From contig DASZBX010000085.1 of the NCBI GenBank assembly GCA_035943635.1, positions 1-64,000 of the forward strand: a stretch of DNA of 64,000 nucleotides. The letters are read 5' to 3'. The translations under genes were made by a program, and so were the position numbers. The notes beneath the pieces are model-generated. The model saw nothing but the letters and a program-made list of their open reading frames with translations, was not told where the DNA came from and ran no database searches. This stretch comes from DASZBX01 sp035943635. Its GTDB lineage: Bacteria > Actinomycetota > Actinomycetes > Streptomycetales > Catenulisporaceae. Each line of letters starts with the position of its first letter. Positions within the stretch are counted from its first letter, which is position 1. This document shows, one piece after another, positions 51,823 through 60,239 of this stretch.

Positions 51823-52354
51823 CGCGAAAACATCCTTCGGTCGCACCGGTGTCCCCGCTTCACGTCGAGGCACCGCAGGTTGGATGGCTGGCGGAAGGCC
51901 GGAGGGAGGCCTTCGTACTACCGGGCTGATCTGGGCGGATCAGGTGGAACGGCCGATCCGCCGACCGGTCGTCGTCCGGGCTCGGGCGCCCGGGTACACG
52001 ACCGTCCGGCTGGACGGGTGGGGGAAGCCCGCCGCGCCACCGGGGAGGGGTACCGGGGGCGTTGACGGCCGGGCTTGGCGACCGAGGGTGTTCGGTCGGT
52101 ACGAAATTGTTACATGAACGCGCACTCGGCGGGGGAGGGTGGTCCCGCCATCTGAGACGTAACCCTACGCCAGCAGCGGCGGGGGCGTCAGCACTATTGC
52201 GGTGTGATTTACCCCTAGCGAGGCCGGACGGGACCCTTTTCACCGTCTTCTCAGCGTTCGGACCACCGAGGCGCCTTGCTTCTGACATCGGGAGGCGTAC
52301 GGTTAGCGACAAGCAAAAACCGACCGTATTGTCTACCTCTCCGGGGGAACCGCC
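51823..52354. promoter_or_regulatory. 532-bp divergent region, malic enzyme and CGNR regulator
   Basis: No gene is supported. For the plus-strand gene, TTGCTT (52276-52281) and TACGGT (52298-52303) with a 16-bp spacer form a plausible housekeeping promoter. TATTGT near 52327 is a second -10 candidate. GGGGGA at about 52342 is the ribosome site. I see no clear promoter for malic enzyme. Confidence 0.45.
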
Positions 52355-52987
52355 ATGGAACTAGCCTCCTACGCGGATCGCGCTGTCCAGCTCGTCAACA
52401 CCTTCGACCCCTATCGCGGCCAGGACTACCTGACCACCGTGGACCAGGTGCGCACGCTGCTCGACCGGCAGGGCGCGTGCGGCGCGGTCGGTCCCGGCGA
52501 CCTGCTCGAACTGCGCGCGATGCGCGACTGCCTGCGCACCCTGTTCGAGTCCGTCGACGCCGGCGTCCAGCAGCGGGCCGTGGACCTGCTCAACCAGCTG
52601 CTCGAGCGCTACCCGATCCGGCCGCAGGTCTCCGGGCACGACGACTCCGACTGGCACCTGCACCTGGCCGAGAACGCGCCGTCCACCGCCGCGGCCTACG
52701 GCTCCAAGGCCTGCATGGGCCTGGCCGTCCAGGCCACCGAGATAGGGCTGGACCGGCTCGGGGTGTGCCAGGCCGCGCCGTGCCGGGATGTGTTCATCGA
52801 CACATCCACCAACCGGTCCCGACGCTACTGCTCCGAGCGCTGCGCGACCCGGGCGAACGTGGCGGCCTACCGGGCCCGGCGGCGCGAGGCGGCCTCAGCG
52901 GCGGCGCCGGCCCGGCCGCAGCCGGCCGAGCACGCGGCCGAGGATCAGCTCCGCCGGGACGGGGCCGAACTGACGCGAGTCGCCTAG
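52355..52987 (+). CDS. CGNR zinc-finger (ABATE-domain) regulator
   Basis: The 210-residue protein starts at ATG 52355 after GGGGGA. The N-terminal ABATE region includes LVNTFDPYRGQDYLTTVDQVRTLLDRQG and LRAMRDCLRTLFE. The C-terminal CGNR zinc finger has CQAAPCRDVFIDTSTNRSRRYCSERCATRANVAAYRARRRE, with four Cys and the expected arrangement, CSERC standing for the eponymous CGNR. Such proteins are putative stress-linked transcription regulators. The last 93 bp overlap the convergent sodX gene. A tail of about 30 Ala/Arg-rich residues follows the finger. Confidence 0.9.
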   Translation: MELASYADRAVQLVNTFDPYRGQDYLTTVDQVRTLLDRQGACGAVGPGDLLELRAMRDCLRTLFESVDAGVQQRAVDLLNQLLERYPIRPQVSGHDDSDWHLHLAENAPSTAAAYGSKACMGLAVQATEIGLDRLGVCQAAPCRDVFIDTSTNRSRRYCSERCATRANVAAYRARRREAASAAAPARPQPAEHAAEDQLRRDGAELTRVA

Positions 52988-53221
52988 CGCGAACTCGTTG
53001 TCGGCCAGCAGCCACCAGCCGGCCGCGCCCTCGCGCCGGACCGCGCGCTTGACGATGACCAGGTCCGGCTGCCGCGGGTCGCGGGCCAGCACCACCGCTC
53101 CGGCCCGCAGCCGGGCCACCGCGGCCGCGCCGTAGCGCACCAGCAGGAGGTCCCCGTCGTAGTAGGACGGCACCATCGAGGCCCCGGCCACCCGGGCCAG
53201 GCCGTACGGGAGCAGGCTCAC
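52895..53221 (-). CDS. sodX: Nickel-SOD maturation protease (S26 signal-peptidase family)
   Basis: The 108-residue protein starts at GTG 53221; upstream in-frame sequence looks non-native (Arg/Pro-rich). Ser15 in VAGASMVPSYYDGDLLLVRYG and Lys58 in DLVIVKRAVRRE form the Ser-Lys dyad, and WLLADNEFALGDSRQFGPVP is the family box following. It has no membrane segment, unlike secretory signal peptidases, as expected of the soluble SodX type that cuts the leader of SodN. In many actinobacteria sodX follows sodN; here the two are divergent, 200 bp apart. Its 3' end overlaps the CGNR gene. Confidence 0.88.
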   Translation of the reverse strand: MSLLPYGLARVAGASMVPSYYDGDLLLVRYGAAAVARLRAGAVVLARDPRQPDLVIVKRAVRREGAAGWWLLADNEFALGDSRQFGPVPAELILGRVLGRLRPGRRRR

Positions 53222-53421
53222 CGATCGATCTTCCCACGCGCCCGGACCGGGCCCGCCGGGGCGGCCGGAAACCGCCGCGGCCTGCGCCGCCCGGCTGATC
53301 CGCGGCCCGGCGCCGTCGCACGGACCGCCCAATCCCCGGGCGGGCCTCGCGCGAGCGATCCGGCGGCGCAGTAGGCTTTCCAACGGCACAATCCTCCAGC
53401 TGATGAAGGAGATTCCATCCC

Positions 53422-53817
53422 ATGCGTATTCTCGCCCCGAAGATGATCGCCGCGGCGCACTGCGACCTGCCGTGCGGCGTCTACGATCCGGCCCAGGCCC
53501 GCATCGAGGCCGAGTCGGTGAAGGCGATCCAGGAGAAGTACCAGGCCAACGAGGACCCGGCGTTCCGCGCCCGGGCGATCGGGATCAAGGAGCAGCGGGC
53601 CGAGCTGGTCAAGCACCACCTCGACGTGCTGTGGAGCGACTACTTCAAGGCGCCGCACTTCGAGAAGTACCCGCAGCTGCACACCCTGTTCAACGACGCG
53701 GTCAAGGCCGCCGGCGCGGGCGGGGTCAAGGGCTCGGTCGACCCGGCCACCGGCCAGCAGCTGCTGGACCTGATCGCCGAGATCGACAAGATCTTCTGGG
53801 AGACCAAGGCCGCCTGA
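53422..53817 (+). CDS. sodN: Nickel-containing superoxide dismutase
   Basis: The 131-residue precursor starts at ATG 53422 after GAAGGAG. After a 12-residue leader (MRILAPKMIAAA) comes HCDLPCGVYDP, the nickel hook, where mature His1, Cys2 and Cys6 bind nickel once the leader is removed. The rest is a four-helix bundle: ARIEAESVKAIQEKYQANEDPAFRARAI, QRAELVKHHLDVLWSDYFK and the C-terminal LIAEIDKIFWETK. It turns superoxide into peroxide and oxygen in the cytoplasm. The protease sodX lies divergently. A hairpin follows the stop. Confidence 0.96.
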   Translation: MRILAPKMIAAAHCDLPCGVYDPAQARIEAESVKAIQEKYQANEDPAFRARAIGIKEQRAELVKHHLDVLWSDYFKAPHFEKYPQLHTLFNDAVKAAGAGGVKGSVDPATGQQLLDLIAEIDKIFWETKAA

Positions 53818-53833
53818 GCCGGGCGGCGCGGGC

Positions 53834-53880
53834 GGATCGGGCGCGGCACCGGCGCAGGTCGGCGGTACCGCGCCCGATCC
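53834..53880 (+). terminator. Terminator after sodN
   Basis: Perfect 13-base arms GGATCGGGCGCGG (53834-53846) and its complement (53868-53880) lie 17 bp after the sodN stop; the loop is 21 bases. Confidence 0.75.
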
Positions 53881-54037
53881 GTGCGCGAATCCTTGCTGCT
53901 TTTGTCACCCGTTCGAGGTACTTTCTTCTCACCGAAGGCCATTAGCTGCGTACGATGCGTGCGTTCGCCATGCGAATGTCGTGCACCCGGGAGCGATGTG
54001 CACTTCGCCCTAATTGTGCGGATCAGGGAGGCAGGAC

Positions 54038-54481
54038 GTGGAGCACCAATCCACAACGGCGGCCGGCTCGAGCGGCGCGGCGGTGATCGGGGTCCGGGAC
54101 TTCGTGGAGGTCACCATTCCCGCGGTCGGGGCCTATCTGTCCGTCCTGCGGACCGCCACCGCCGGGCTGGCGGCCCGGCTCGACTTCACCCTCGACGAGA
54201 TCGAGGACCTGCGCATCGCGGTGGACGAGGCCTGCGCGATGCTGCTGCAGAAGGCCGTCCCGGACTCCAGCCTGAACTGCCGGTTCGACCTGGCCGGGGA
54301 CGCCCTGGCGATCTCGGTCTCCGCGACCACCCTGGACGGGCGCACCCCGGCCCGGGACACCTTCGCCTGGACCGTGCTGACCGCGCTGGCCGGCGAGGTG
54401 GACGCGGTGGCGCACCCGGACGGCCAGACGGTGTCGATCAGCATGGTCAAGCGGCGCGACGAGGCGGAGACGGGCGCGTGA
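54038..54481 (+). CDS. Anti-sigma regulatory kinase-like protein (RsbW/ATPase fold)
   Basis: The 147-residue protein starts at GTG 54038 after GGGAGG. It has the GHKL/RsbW layout: VEVTIPAVGAYLSVLRTATAGLAARLDFTLDEIEDLRIAVDEACAMLL, where the VDEAC segment is the N-box region, though the usual Asn is replaced. The later glycine-rich box is poorly conserved (TPARDTFAWTVLTALAGEVDA). Position directly before a SigB-family factor, with GTGA overlap, makes it the probable anti-sigma partner. The degenerate ATP boxes suggest binding rather than kinase activity. Confidence 0.83.
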   Translation: MEHQSTTAAGSSGAAVIGVRDFVEVTIPAVGAYLSVLRTATAGLAARLDFTLDEIEDLRIAVDEACAMLLQKAVPDSSLNCRFDLAGDALAISVSATTLDGRTPARDTFAWTVLTALAGEVDAVAHPDGQTVSISMVKRRDEAETGA

Positions 54482-55389
54482 CGATGACACAGATTCCGGG
54501 ACCCCCGATCCCGCCGGAGGTCGAGAACGACGCGGACGCGCAGGCCGCCGGACCGGCCGACGGGGACGTGATCGAGCTGCCCGAGCAGCTGCCGGTGATC
54601 CGCACCCCGCGGCAGACCAACAGCGCGCACGCGGCCGCGCACGCCGAGGCCCGCGAGCTGTTCCGCCGGATGGCCGAGCTGGACACCGACGACCCGGCCC
54701 GCAAGGACATCCGGGACCGGCTGGTCCGGATGCACCTGCCGCTGGTCGAGCACCTGGCCCGGCGCTTCCGCAACCGCGGCGAGCCGCTGGACGACCTGAC
54801 CCAGGTGGCCACGATCGGCCTGATCAAGTCGGTGGACCGGTTCGACCCGCAGCGCGGGGTGGAGTTCTCCACCTACGCCACCCCGACCGTGATCGGCGAG
54901 ATCAAGCGGCACTTCCGGGACAAGGGCTGGGCCGTGCGGGTGCCGCGCCGGCTGCAGGAGCTGCGCCTGTCCCTGACCGCCGCCACCGCGGAGCTGTCCC
55001 AGCGCAACGGCCGCTCGCCCACCGTGGCCGAGCTCGCCGTGCAGCTCGGGATCAGCGAGGAGGAGGTGCTCGAGGGCCTGGAGTCGGCCAACGCCTACTC
55101 CACCCTGTCCCTGGACGTGCCCGAGTCCGGCGACGACGAGTCCCCCGCGGTGGCCGACTCGCTCGGCAGCGAGGACGAGGCGCTGGAGGGCGTGGAGTAC
55201 CGCGAGTCGCTCAAGCCGCTGCTGGAGCAGCTGAGCCCCCGGGAGAAGCGGATCCTGCTGCTGCGCTTCTTCGGCAACATGACCCAGTCGCAGATCGCGG
55301 ACGAGATCGGCATCTCCCAGATGCACGTCTCCCGGCTGCTGGCCCGCACCCTGGCCCAGCTGCGCGAGAAGCTGCTGGTCGACGAGTGA
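54478..55389 (+). CDS. RNA polymerase sigma factor of the SigB/SigF/SigG family
   Basis: The 303-residue protein starts at GTG 54478 overlapping the upstream stop; ATG 54484 is possible. Region 2: RLVRMHLPLVEHLARRFRNRGEPLDDLTQVATIGLIKSVDRFDPQRGVEFSTYATPTVIGEIKRHFRDKGWAVRVPRRLQEL. Region 3: SLTAATAELSQRNGRSPTVAELAVQLGISEEEVLEGL. Region 4: LEQLSPREKRILLLRFFGNMTQSQIADEIGISQMHVSRLLARTLAQL. This is a complete general-stress/development sigma factor. The N-terminal 60 residues are acidic and variable. A strong terminator follows. Confidence 0.95.
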   Translation: MTMTQIPGPPIPPEVENDADAQAAGPADGDVIELPEQLPVIRTPRQTNSAHAAAHAEARELFRRMAELDTDDPARKDIRDRLVRMHLPLVEHLARRFRNRGEPLDDLTQVATIGLIKSVDRFDPQRGVEFSTYATPTVIGEIKRHFRDKGWAVRVPRRLQELRLSLTAATAELSQRNGRSPTVAELAVQLGISEEEVLEGLESANAYSTLSLDVPESGDDESPAVADSLGSEDEALEGVEYRESLKPLLEQLSPREKRILLLRFFGNMTQSQIADEIGISQMHVSRLLARTLAQLREKLLVDE

Positions 55390-55429
55390 CCCGGCGGGGC
55401 GGCGCTCCCCCGCCCCGCGGCCCGACGCA

Positions 55430-55476
55430 CGAGAGCCGGCCCGGTCTGATGATCTGTCAGACCGGGCCGGCTCTCG
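55430..55476 (+). terminator. Strong terminator after the SigB-family gene
   Basis: Perfect 20-base arms (55430-55449 and 55457-55476; the left begins CGAGAGCCGGCCCGG) enclose a 7-base loop about 40 bp after the stop. Confidence 0.92.
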
Positions 55477-55589
55477 TCGCGTCCCGGCCGGAGCGGCTCT
55501 AAGGCCCCTGTCGCGGCCCGGCGGGCCCGGTCCGCGGCCGGGGCCCGGACCCGGCCGCCACGGCCGGTAGAAGGATCACTGCGGGGCGG

Positions 55590-56006
55590 CTACCGGGTAG
55601 CGCGGGAGAGCACCGCATGCGAACTCGGCACGAACAGCAGGACCAGGCCGGCCAGGCCGTACAGCGCCAGCGGGACGCCCTGGACGTACGCGCCGTCCTG
55701 CAGCCACAGCGGGTAGGAGAAGACCACGATGAAGAAGTGCGCCAGCATCGCCGGCGTGCGCGCCCAGGGCCGGACCCGCAGCAGGCCGCGGGCGACCGCC
55801 GCGATGCCCAGCCCGAAGACCACGAAGATCGCCCCGGCCCACTCGGCCCGGGCCGCCAGCACCGGCTTGCCGGTCGCGCCGCCGACCACGAGGAAGATCC
55901 CGTAGGCGACCAGCGCCAGCGAGAAGGCCGCGGTCAGCACCGCGGCGGCGGTCACCGTGCCCGGGCGGTCGGCGGCGGGCGCGGAGTCAACGGTTGCAGA
56001 GGTCAC
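55590..56006 (-). CDS. Predicted integral membrane protein
   Basis: The 138-residue protein starts at GTG 56006; sequence upstream in frame is Arg/Gly-rich and unlikely to be protein. Four hydrophobic segments are visible: AAAVLTAAFSLALVAYGIFLVV, WAGAIFVVFGLGIAAVARGLL, PAMLAHFFIVVFSYPLWL and GVPLALYGLAGLVLLFV. The order and RPWARTPAML motif fit a small conserved membrane family of actinobacteria with no known function. It stands alone on the minus strand between a terminator and a divergent lipid kinase gene. Confidence 0.8.
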   Translation of the reverse strand: MTSATVDSAPAADRPGTVTAAAVLTAAFSLALVAYGIFLVVGGATGKPVLAARAEWAGAIFVVFGLGIAAVARGLLRVRPWARTPAMLAHFFIVVFSYPLWLQDGAYVQGVPLALYGLAGLVLLFVPSSHAVLSRATR

Positions 56007-56272
56007 ACCCGGCAGGATACAACTCGGCCCCGCGGCGGCCGGGACGACCCCCGTGACCTGGCCATGATCGGTTCCGGCGGCGGCCGCGGACCGGCCTTCG
56101 GGGTGGTCCGCGCCAGGTTTCGCAAGCCCTCGCGGCCGCAGGCCCGGCCGCCCAGGCGACCGCCGTACGCGCCGCCCGCGCACCGGACCGCCATCGCGCC
56201 CGGCCGCCCGACCACCCCGGACGGCGCCCCTCGGCCGCCATGGACCGCGGACCGCTGGGTACGCTTGTCTGC

Positions 56273-57238
56273 ATGTCAGAGAACCGGGGTGAGCTGAGCG
56301 GTCTGCTGGTGATGAATCCGAAGGCGACCACCGCCACCGCGCGCACGTACGACGTGCTGGTCGGCGCGCTGAGTTCGCAGCTGAACCTGCGCACGGTGCA
56401 GACCGAGCACCGCGGCCACGCGGCCGAGCTGGCCCGGCAGGCCGGGGCCGACGGGACCGACGTGGTGATCGCGTTCGGCGGCGACGGGACCGTGAACGAG
56501 GTGGTCACCGGCCTGCTGGCCGAGGGCCCCCGGCCCGGCGGGCCGGCCCTGGCGATCGTCCCGGGCGGCTCGACCAACGTCTTCGCCCGGGCGCTCGGGC
56601 TGCCCAACCACGCGGTCGAGGCCACCGGCGCGCTGCTGCGGCTGCTGCGCAGCGGGCAGACCCGGCTGGTGTCGATGGGTGCCTCGCGCTCGGACGACGA
56701 GAGCGCGGACCGGTACTTCACCTTCTCGGCCGGCTACGGTTTCGACGCCGCCGTGGTCGGCGCGGTGGAACGGCAGCGGGCGGCCGGGCGCAAGTCCACC
56801 CATTCGCTCTACGTCCGGTCCGCCCTGACGGAGTACTGGCGGCGCACCGACCGGCGCACCGCCCCGATCCAGGCCAAGCTGGCCGACGGCTCCGAGCTCG
56901 CCCCGCTGTTCATGGCGGTGCTGGCCAACACCAGCCCGTGGACCTACCTGGGCAACCGCCCGATCGTGGCCACCCCGCAGGCCGGGTTCGACTCGGGCCT
57001 GGACCTGTTCGGGGTCTCCACCTTCGCCGCCGTGCCGACCTGGATCACGATAGGCCGGCTGCTGTCCGGCTCGGCCAGGCTCGGCCGGGGCCGGGGCGAG
57101 CTGCTGCGGCACGACCTGCCCGAAATCACCCTTCTGGCGCAGCGCCCGGTGGCCTTCCAGGTGGACGGGGATTATCTAGGACCACGCGAACGTGTGACTT
57201 TCCGCAGTGTTCCCGATGCGCTCCGCGTCTATGCGTGA
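56273..57238 (+). CDS. Diacylglycerol/lipid kinase-family protein
   Basis: The 321-residue protein begins at ATG 56273, with TACGCT 8 bases upstream; this spacing suggests a leaderless message. SGLLVMNPKATT, TEHRGHAAELARQAGADGTDVVIAFGGDGTVNEVVTGL (the GGDGT nucleotide motif), LAIVPGGSTNVFARALGLP and FTFSAGYGFDAAVVGAVE are characteristic of the DAGK catalytic fold. Proteins of this family phosphorylate diacylglycerol, sphingoid bases or related lipids. The substrate is not evident. The C-terminal stretch VAFQVDGDYLGPRERVTF is typical. Confidence 0.9.
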   Translation: MSENRGELSGLLVMNPKATTATARTYDVLVGALSSQLNLRTVQTEHRGHAAELARQAGADGTDVVIAFGGDGTVNEVVTGLLAEGPRPGGPALAIVPGGSTNVFARALGLPNHAVEATGALLRLLRSGQTRLVSMGASRSDDESADRYFTFSAGYGFDAAVVGAVERQRAAGRKSTHSLYVRSALTEYWRRTDRRTAPIQAKLADGSELAPLFMAVLANTSPWTYLGNRPIVATPQAGFDSGLDLFGVSTFAAVPTWITIGRLLSGSARLGRGRGELLRHDLPEITLLAQRPVAFQVDGDYLGPRERVTFRSVPDALRVYA

Positions 57239-57912
57239 TGTACTTGTCCCGGTCGAGGAAGCCGGACCCCCGACGCCGCCGCGGACGTGCACCCGCGAAA
57301 AGCGTCGGCCCCGGCGGCCGGACCGCGGGTGACCTGGACTCACGCTCTCGCCTTCCGCTGTGACCTTCGAAGGCAAGGTGTGATCCAGCAGACACCTGAG
57401 AATTCCAAAATCTCGCACCTTAACCCTTGTACTCAAAGCTCAGGTCTGCCAGGCTTGTTCACGGCCCTGAAACACGGCGACCGGCCGCTCAATGCAGAGC
57501 GGTCCAGCCACACCCAGGTCCGGCGACTCTGGCGCCGCTTCGGCGGCGCGGTGCGGCGAGTCCAGGGATTTGTCGGCGCGTTGCAGTTCAGGCCCACCCT
57601 TGTTTTGATCCACCGTGCAGTGACGTAAACCAGGAACCAAACCGGCAGCGATCGGGTCTTCCCGTTTCGCCGGTGTCCATCGAAGACGCTCGTGAAAGCT
57701 TTCACATTCGCAAGATCGCCGGATGTGGGAACAGCTGGCCCGGCGTCTGCGTTTGACAAAGGCCGCCTGTGGTTACCCGACCACGCGGCGACGCTGCGAC
57801 CGCAGCGGTCAGGCACAATCTCACAAAGTCGTTTCCGCACGTCGGACCGGACCGGATGGCCACCAGCGCATCCGGCGGGGACGGCGACCACAAGCTGATG
57901 AGGAGTTGGACC
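57239..57912. other. 674-bp intergenic region upstream of whiB1
   Basis: No gene is supported in either strand. A TTGACA at 57753-57758 lacks a good -10 partner; CACAAT near 57813 is a candidate -10. The length is unusual for the window and suggests layered control of whiB1. I could not identify a convincing CRP-type site. Confidence 0.4.
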
Positions 57913-58164
57913 ATGGACTGGCGCCACCGCGCCGCGTGCCGCGACGAGGACCCGGAGCTTTTCTTCCCGATCGGGAACACCGGGCCGGCACTGCTTCAGA
58001 TTGAGGACGCCAAGGCGGTATGCCGCCGTTGTGACGTCATCGACCAGTGCCTGCAGTGGGCGCTGGAATCCGGCCAGGACGCCGGTGTGTGGGGCGGGAT
58101 GAGCGAGGACGAACGCCGCGCTCTCAAGCGCCGCGCAGCCCGCGCCCGCTCGCGGATGGCCTAG
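57913..58164 (+). CDS. whiB1: WhiB-family iron-sulfur regulator (WhiB1/WblE type)
   Basis: The 83-residue protein starts at ATG 57913 with GAGGAG about 8 bases ahead. Cys9, Cys37, Cys40 and Cys46 are the four cluster ligands in the WhiB1 spacing. MDWRHRAACRDEDPELFFPIGNTGPALLQIE and GVWGGMSEDERR (the GVWGG turn) are almost canonical for WhiB1/WblE. The 4Fe-4S cluster reacts with nitric oxide, and the protein works with the primary sigma factor. The basic tail KRRAARARSR binds DNA. It is convergent with the PdtaS-like kinase, the same neighbour as in mycobacteria. Confidence 0.93.
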   Translation: MDWRHRAACRDEDPELFFPIGNTGPALLQIEDAKAVCRRCDVIDQCLQWALESGQDAGVWGGMSEDERRALKRRAARARSRMA

Positions 58165-58203
58165 CCTTCCGCCCACGGCTCGTCCGGTAGCAGTACCGGA
58201 CTC

Positions 58204-58248
58204 AAAAGGGACCCGTGCCGACCACCTGTCGGCATAACGGGTCCTTTT
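58204..58248. terminator. Bidirectional terminator between whiB1 and pdtaS-like gene
   Basis: AAAAGGGACCCGT (58204-58216) pairs with ACGGGTCCTTTT (58237-58248), with a second stem CCGAC/GTCGG inside. The A and T runs at the outer edges make it work on both strands. Confidence 0.92.
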
Positions 58249-58374
58249 GCCTTTTCTTGGCCCCCTGCCGGGGAAGATCTGACCAGGGACGGGCGTCCGG
58301 GCGCTGGAGCCTGGTCGAGGAACCAATGATCTCGCCGCCCTTCCCATGCGCCCTGCCGCCAGTTGTGTAACAAC

Positions 58375-60213
58375 CTAGCCCCGTACCGGTACGGATACCG
58401 TTACGACGGTACCACCCCCGTCGCGATCGGCCATATCGAAATCACCGCCAAGATCGCCCTGCACCATCGCGCGCACGATCTGCAAGCCAAGATTCCCAGC
58501 CGACTGCGGGTCAAAACCCGCCGGCAGACCGTGTCCGTCGTCGACCACCAGAATCCTCAGCCGCCCGTCCTCGCGCACCGCGGTCACCTCCAGCGAGCTG
58601 CCCGCGCCGGTCAGGCCGTGCTCGAAGGCGTTCTGCAGCAACTCGGTCAGCACCATCGCCAGCGGGGTGGCGATCTGCGCGGCCAGCTCGCCGAAGCTGC
58701 CCACCCGCCGCGCGCTGATCTCCCGGCCCGCGGAACCAGCGCCCGGGCCCGCGCCGATGCCACCGCCCGCGCCGTTCACACCACCGTTCGCGCCGGTCGC
58801 GCCGCCCGGACCGGGCGCCCTGTGGCCCGCGCCCTCGCCGCCCGCGTCCGCTCCGGCGCCGTCGGGGGCGTCGGAGGCGTCGTTTTCCGCCTTGTTCCGG
58901 TCGCTGTCGTCGCCCCCTTCGGCGCCCGCGGCACGGCTCTCGGCATCTGACGCTTCGCCAGGTCCGGCCGCCGCACCCGCCATCGCCGCCGCTTCGGCTC
59001 CGGGGTCCGCGGCCGCACCCGAATCCGCACTCTCCTTCGCACCGGTATTCGCAGCCGTATTCGCACTCGGTCCCGCGCCCGCTCCCCCGCTGCCGCTGCC
59101 GCTGCCGGCCATCGAGAAGTCCACCACCATCGCCAGCACCCGGTCGGCGATCTCGTCGAACTCCACCCGTTCGTCCAGGGTCTGCGACAGGGTCTCGTGC
59201 ACGATCGCGATCGAGCCGACCCGGCGGACCGCCTCGTGCAGCGCCGCCTTGCCGCCCGGCTCGTCCAGCCGGCGCGCCTGCAGCCGCAGCAGGGCCGCGA
59301 CGGTCTGCAGGTTGTTCTTCACCCGGTGGTGGATCTCCCGGATGGTCGCGTCCTTGGTCACCAGCTCCCGGTCCCGGCGGCGCAGCTCGGTCACGTCCCG
59401 CACCAGCACCAGCGCGCCGATCCGCTCGCCCTGCGGGTTCAGCGGGATCGCGCGCAGCCGCATGGTCGCGCCGTTGGACTCGAACTCGGTGTCCCGCGGC
59501 TCCCGGCCGCTGGCGGTGGAGGCGATCGCCTCGTCGGTCGGCCCGTCCTGCCGGGCCGGGCTGGCCAGGTCCGCGCACAGCCGGCCCAGGTGCGCGCCGA
59601 TCAGGTCGGCGGCCAGGCCCAGCCGGTGGAAGCCGGAGACCGCGTTCGGGCTGGCGTAGGTGACCACGCCGTCCGCGTCCAGCCGCATCATGCCGTCGCC
59701 GACCCGGGGCATCGCGTCCAGGCCGCTGCGCGCGTTGTGGTGCGGGAACCGGCCGGAGGCGATCATCTGGGCCAGGTCCGAGGCGGTCTGCAGGTAGGTC
59801 AGCTCCAGCCGGCTCGGCGTGCGCGCGGTCAGCAGGTTGGTGTTGCGGGCGATCACCGCGATCACCCGGCCGGCCCGGCGCACCGGGATCGACTCCACCC
59901 GCACCGGCACCGCCTCGCGCCACTCCGGGTCCCCGTCCCGGATGATCCGGCCCTCGTCCAGGGCCTGGTCCAGCAGCGGCCGCTTGCCCCGCGGCACCAC
60001 GTGCCCGACCAGGTCGTCCGGGTAGGAGGTGGGCCCGGTGTTCGGGCGCATCTGGGCCACCGCGACGTACCGGGTCTCGTCGGCGGTGGGCACCCACAGC
60101 ACGAGGTCGGCGAAGGACAGGTCGGCCACCATCTGCCAGTCGGCCACGATCAGGTGCAGCCAGTCCAGGTCGGCCGGGTCGAGGGCGGTGTGGTCACGCA
60201 CGAGGTCATTCAT
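58375..60213 (-). CDS. pdtaS: PdtaS-like sensor histidine kinase with a low-complexity insert
   Basis: The 612-residue soluble kinase has a GAF-like N-terminus (about 1-145), a PAS domain (about 160-265) and a HisKA_2-type dimerisation segment with IREIHHRVKNNLQTVAALLRLQARR, where the His is the phosphate acceptor. The ATPase domain contains VLTELLQNAFEHGL, ILVVDDGHGLPAGFD and LGLQIVRAM. Between them lies an Ala/Gly/Asp-rich insert of about 125 residues that related PdtaS proteins lack. PdtaS phosphorylates PdtaR, an RNA-binding antiterminator regulator, in mycobacteria; no pdtaR is in the window. ATG 60213 was used; ATG 60225 is possible. Confidence 0.88.
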   Translation of the reverse strand: MNDLVRDHTALDPADLDWLHLIVADWQMVADLSFADLVLWVPTADETRYVAVAQMRPNTGPTSYPDDLVGHVVPRGKRPLLDQALDEGRIIRDGDPEWREAVPVRVESIPVRRAGRVIAVIARNTNLLTARTPSRLELTYLQTASDLAQMIASGRFPHHNARSGLDAMPRVGDGMMRLDADGVVTYASPNAVSGFHRLGLAADLIGAHLGRLCADLASPARQDGPTDEAIASTASGREPRDTEFESNGATMRLRAIPLNPQGERIGALVLVRDVTELRRRDRELVTKDATIREIHHRVKNNLQTVAALLRLQARRLDEPGGKAALHEAVRRVGSIAIVHETLSQTLDERVEFDEIADRVLAMVVDFSMAGSGSGSGGAGAGPSANTAANTGAKESADSGAAADPGAEAAAMAGAAAGPGEASDAESRAAGAEGGDDSDRNKAENDASDAPDGAGADAGGEGAGHRAPGPGGATGANGGVNGAGGGIGAGPGAGSAGREISARRVGSFGELAAQIATPLAMVLTELLQNAFEHGLTGAGSSLEVTAVREDGRLRILVVDDGHGLPAGFDPQSAGNLGLQIVRAMVQGDLGGDFDMADRDGGGTVVTVSVPVRG

Positions 60214-60239
60214 CGAGGGCACCATGCCATGCTACGGGG

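Noticed and set aside
55617..56297. Plus-strand frame antisense to the small membrane protein
   Set aside because: It is Arg/Gln/Asp/Gly-rich with no domain, while the minus strand encodes four clear membrane helices.
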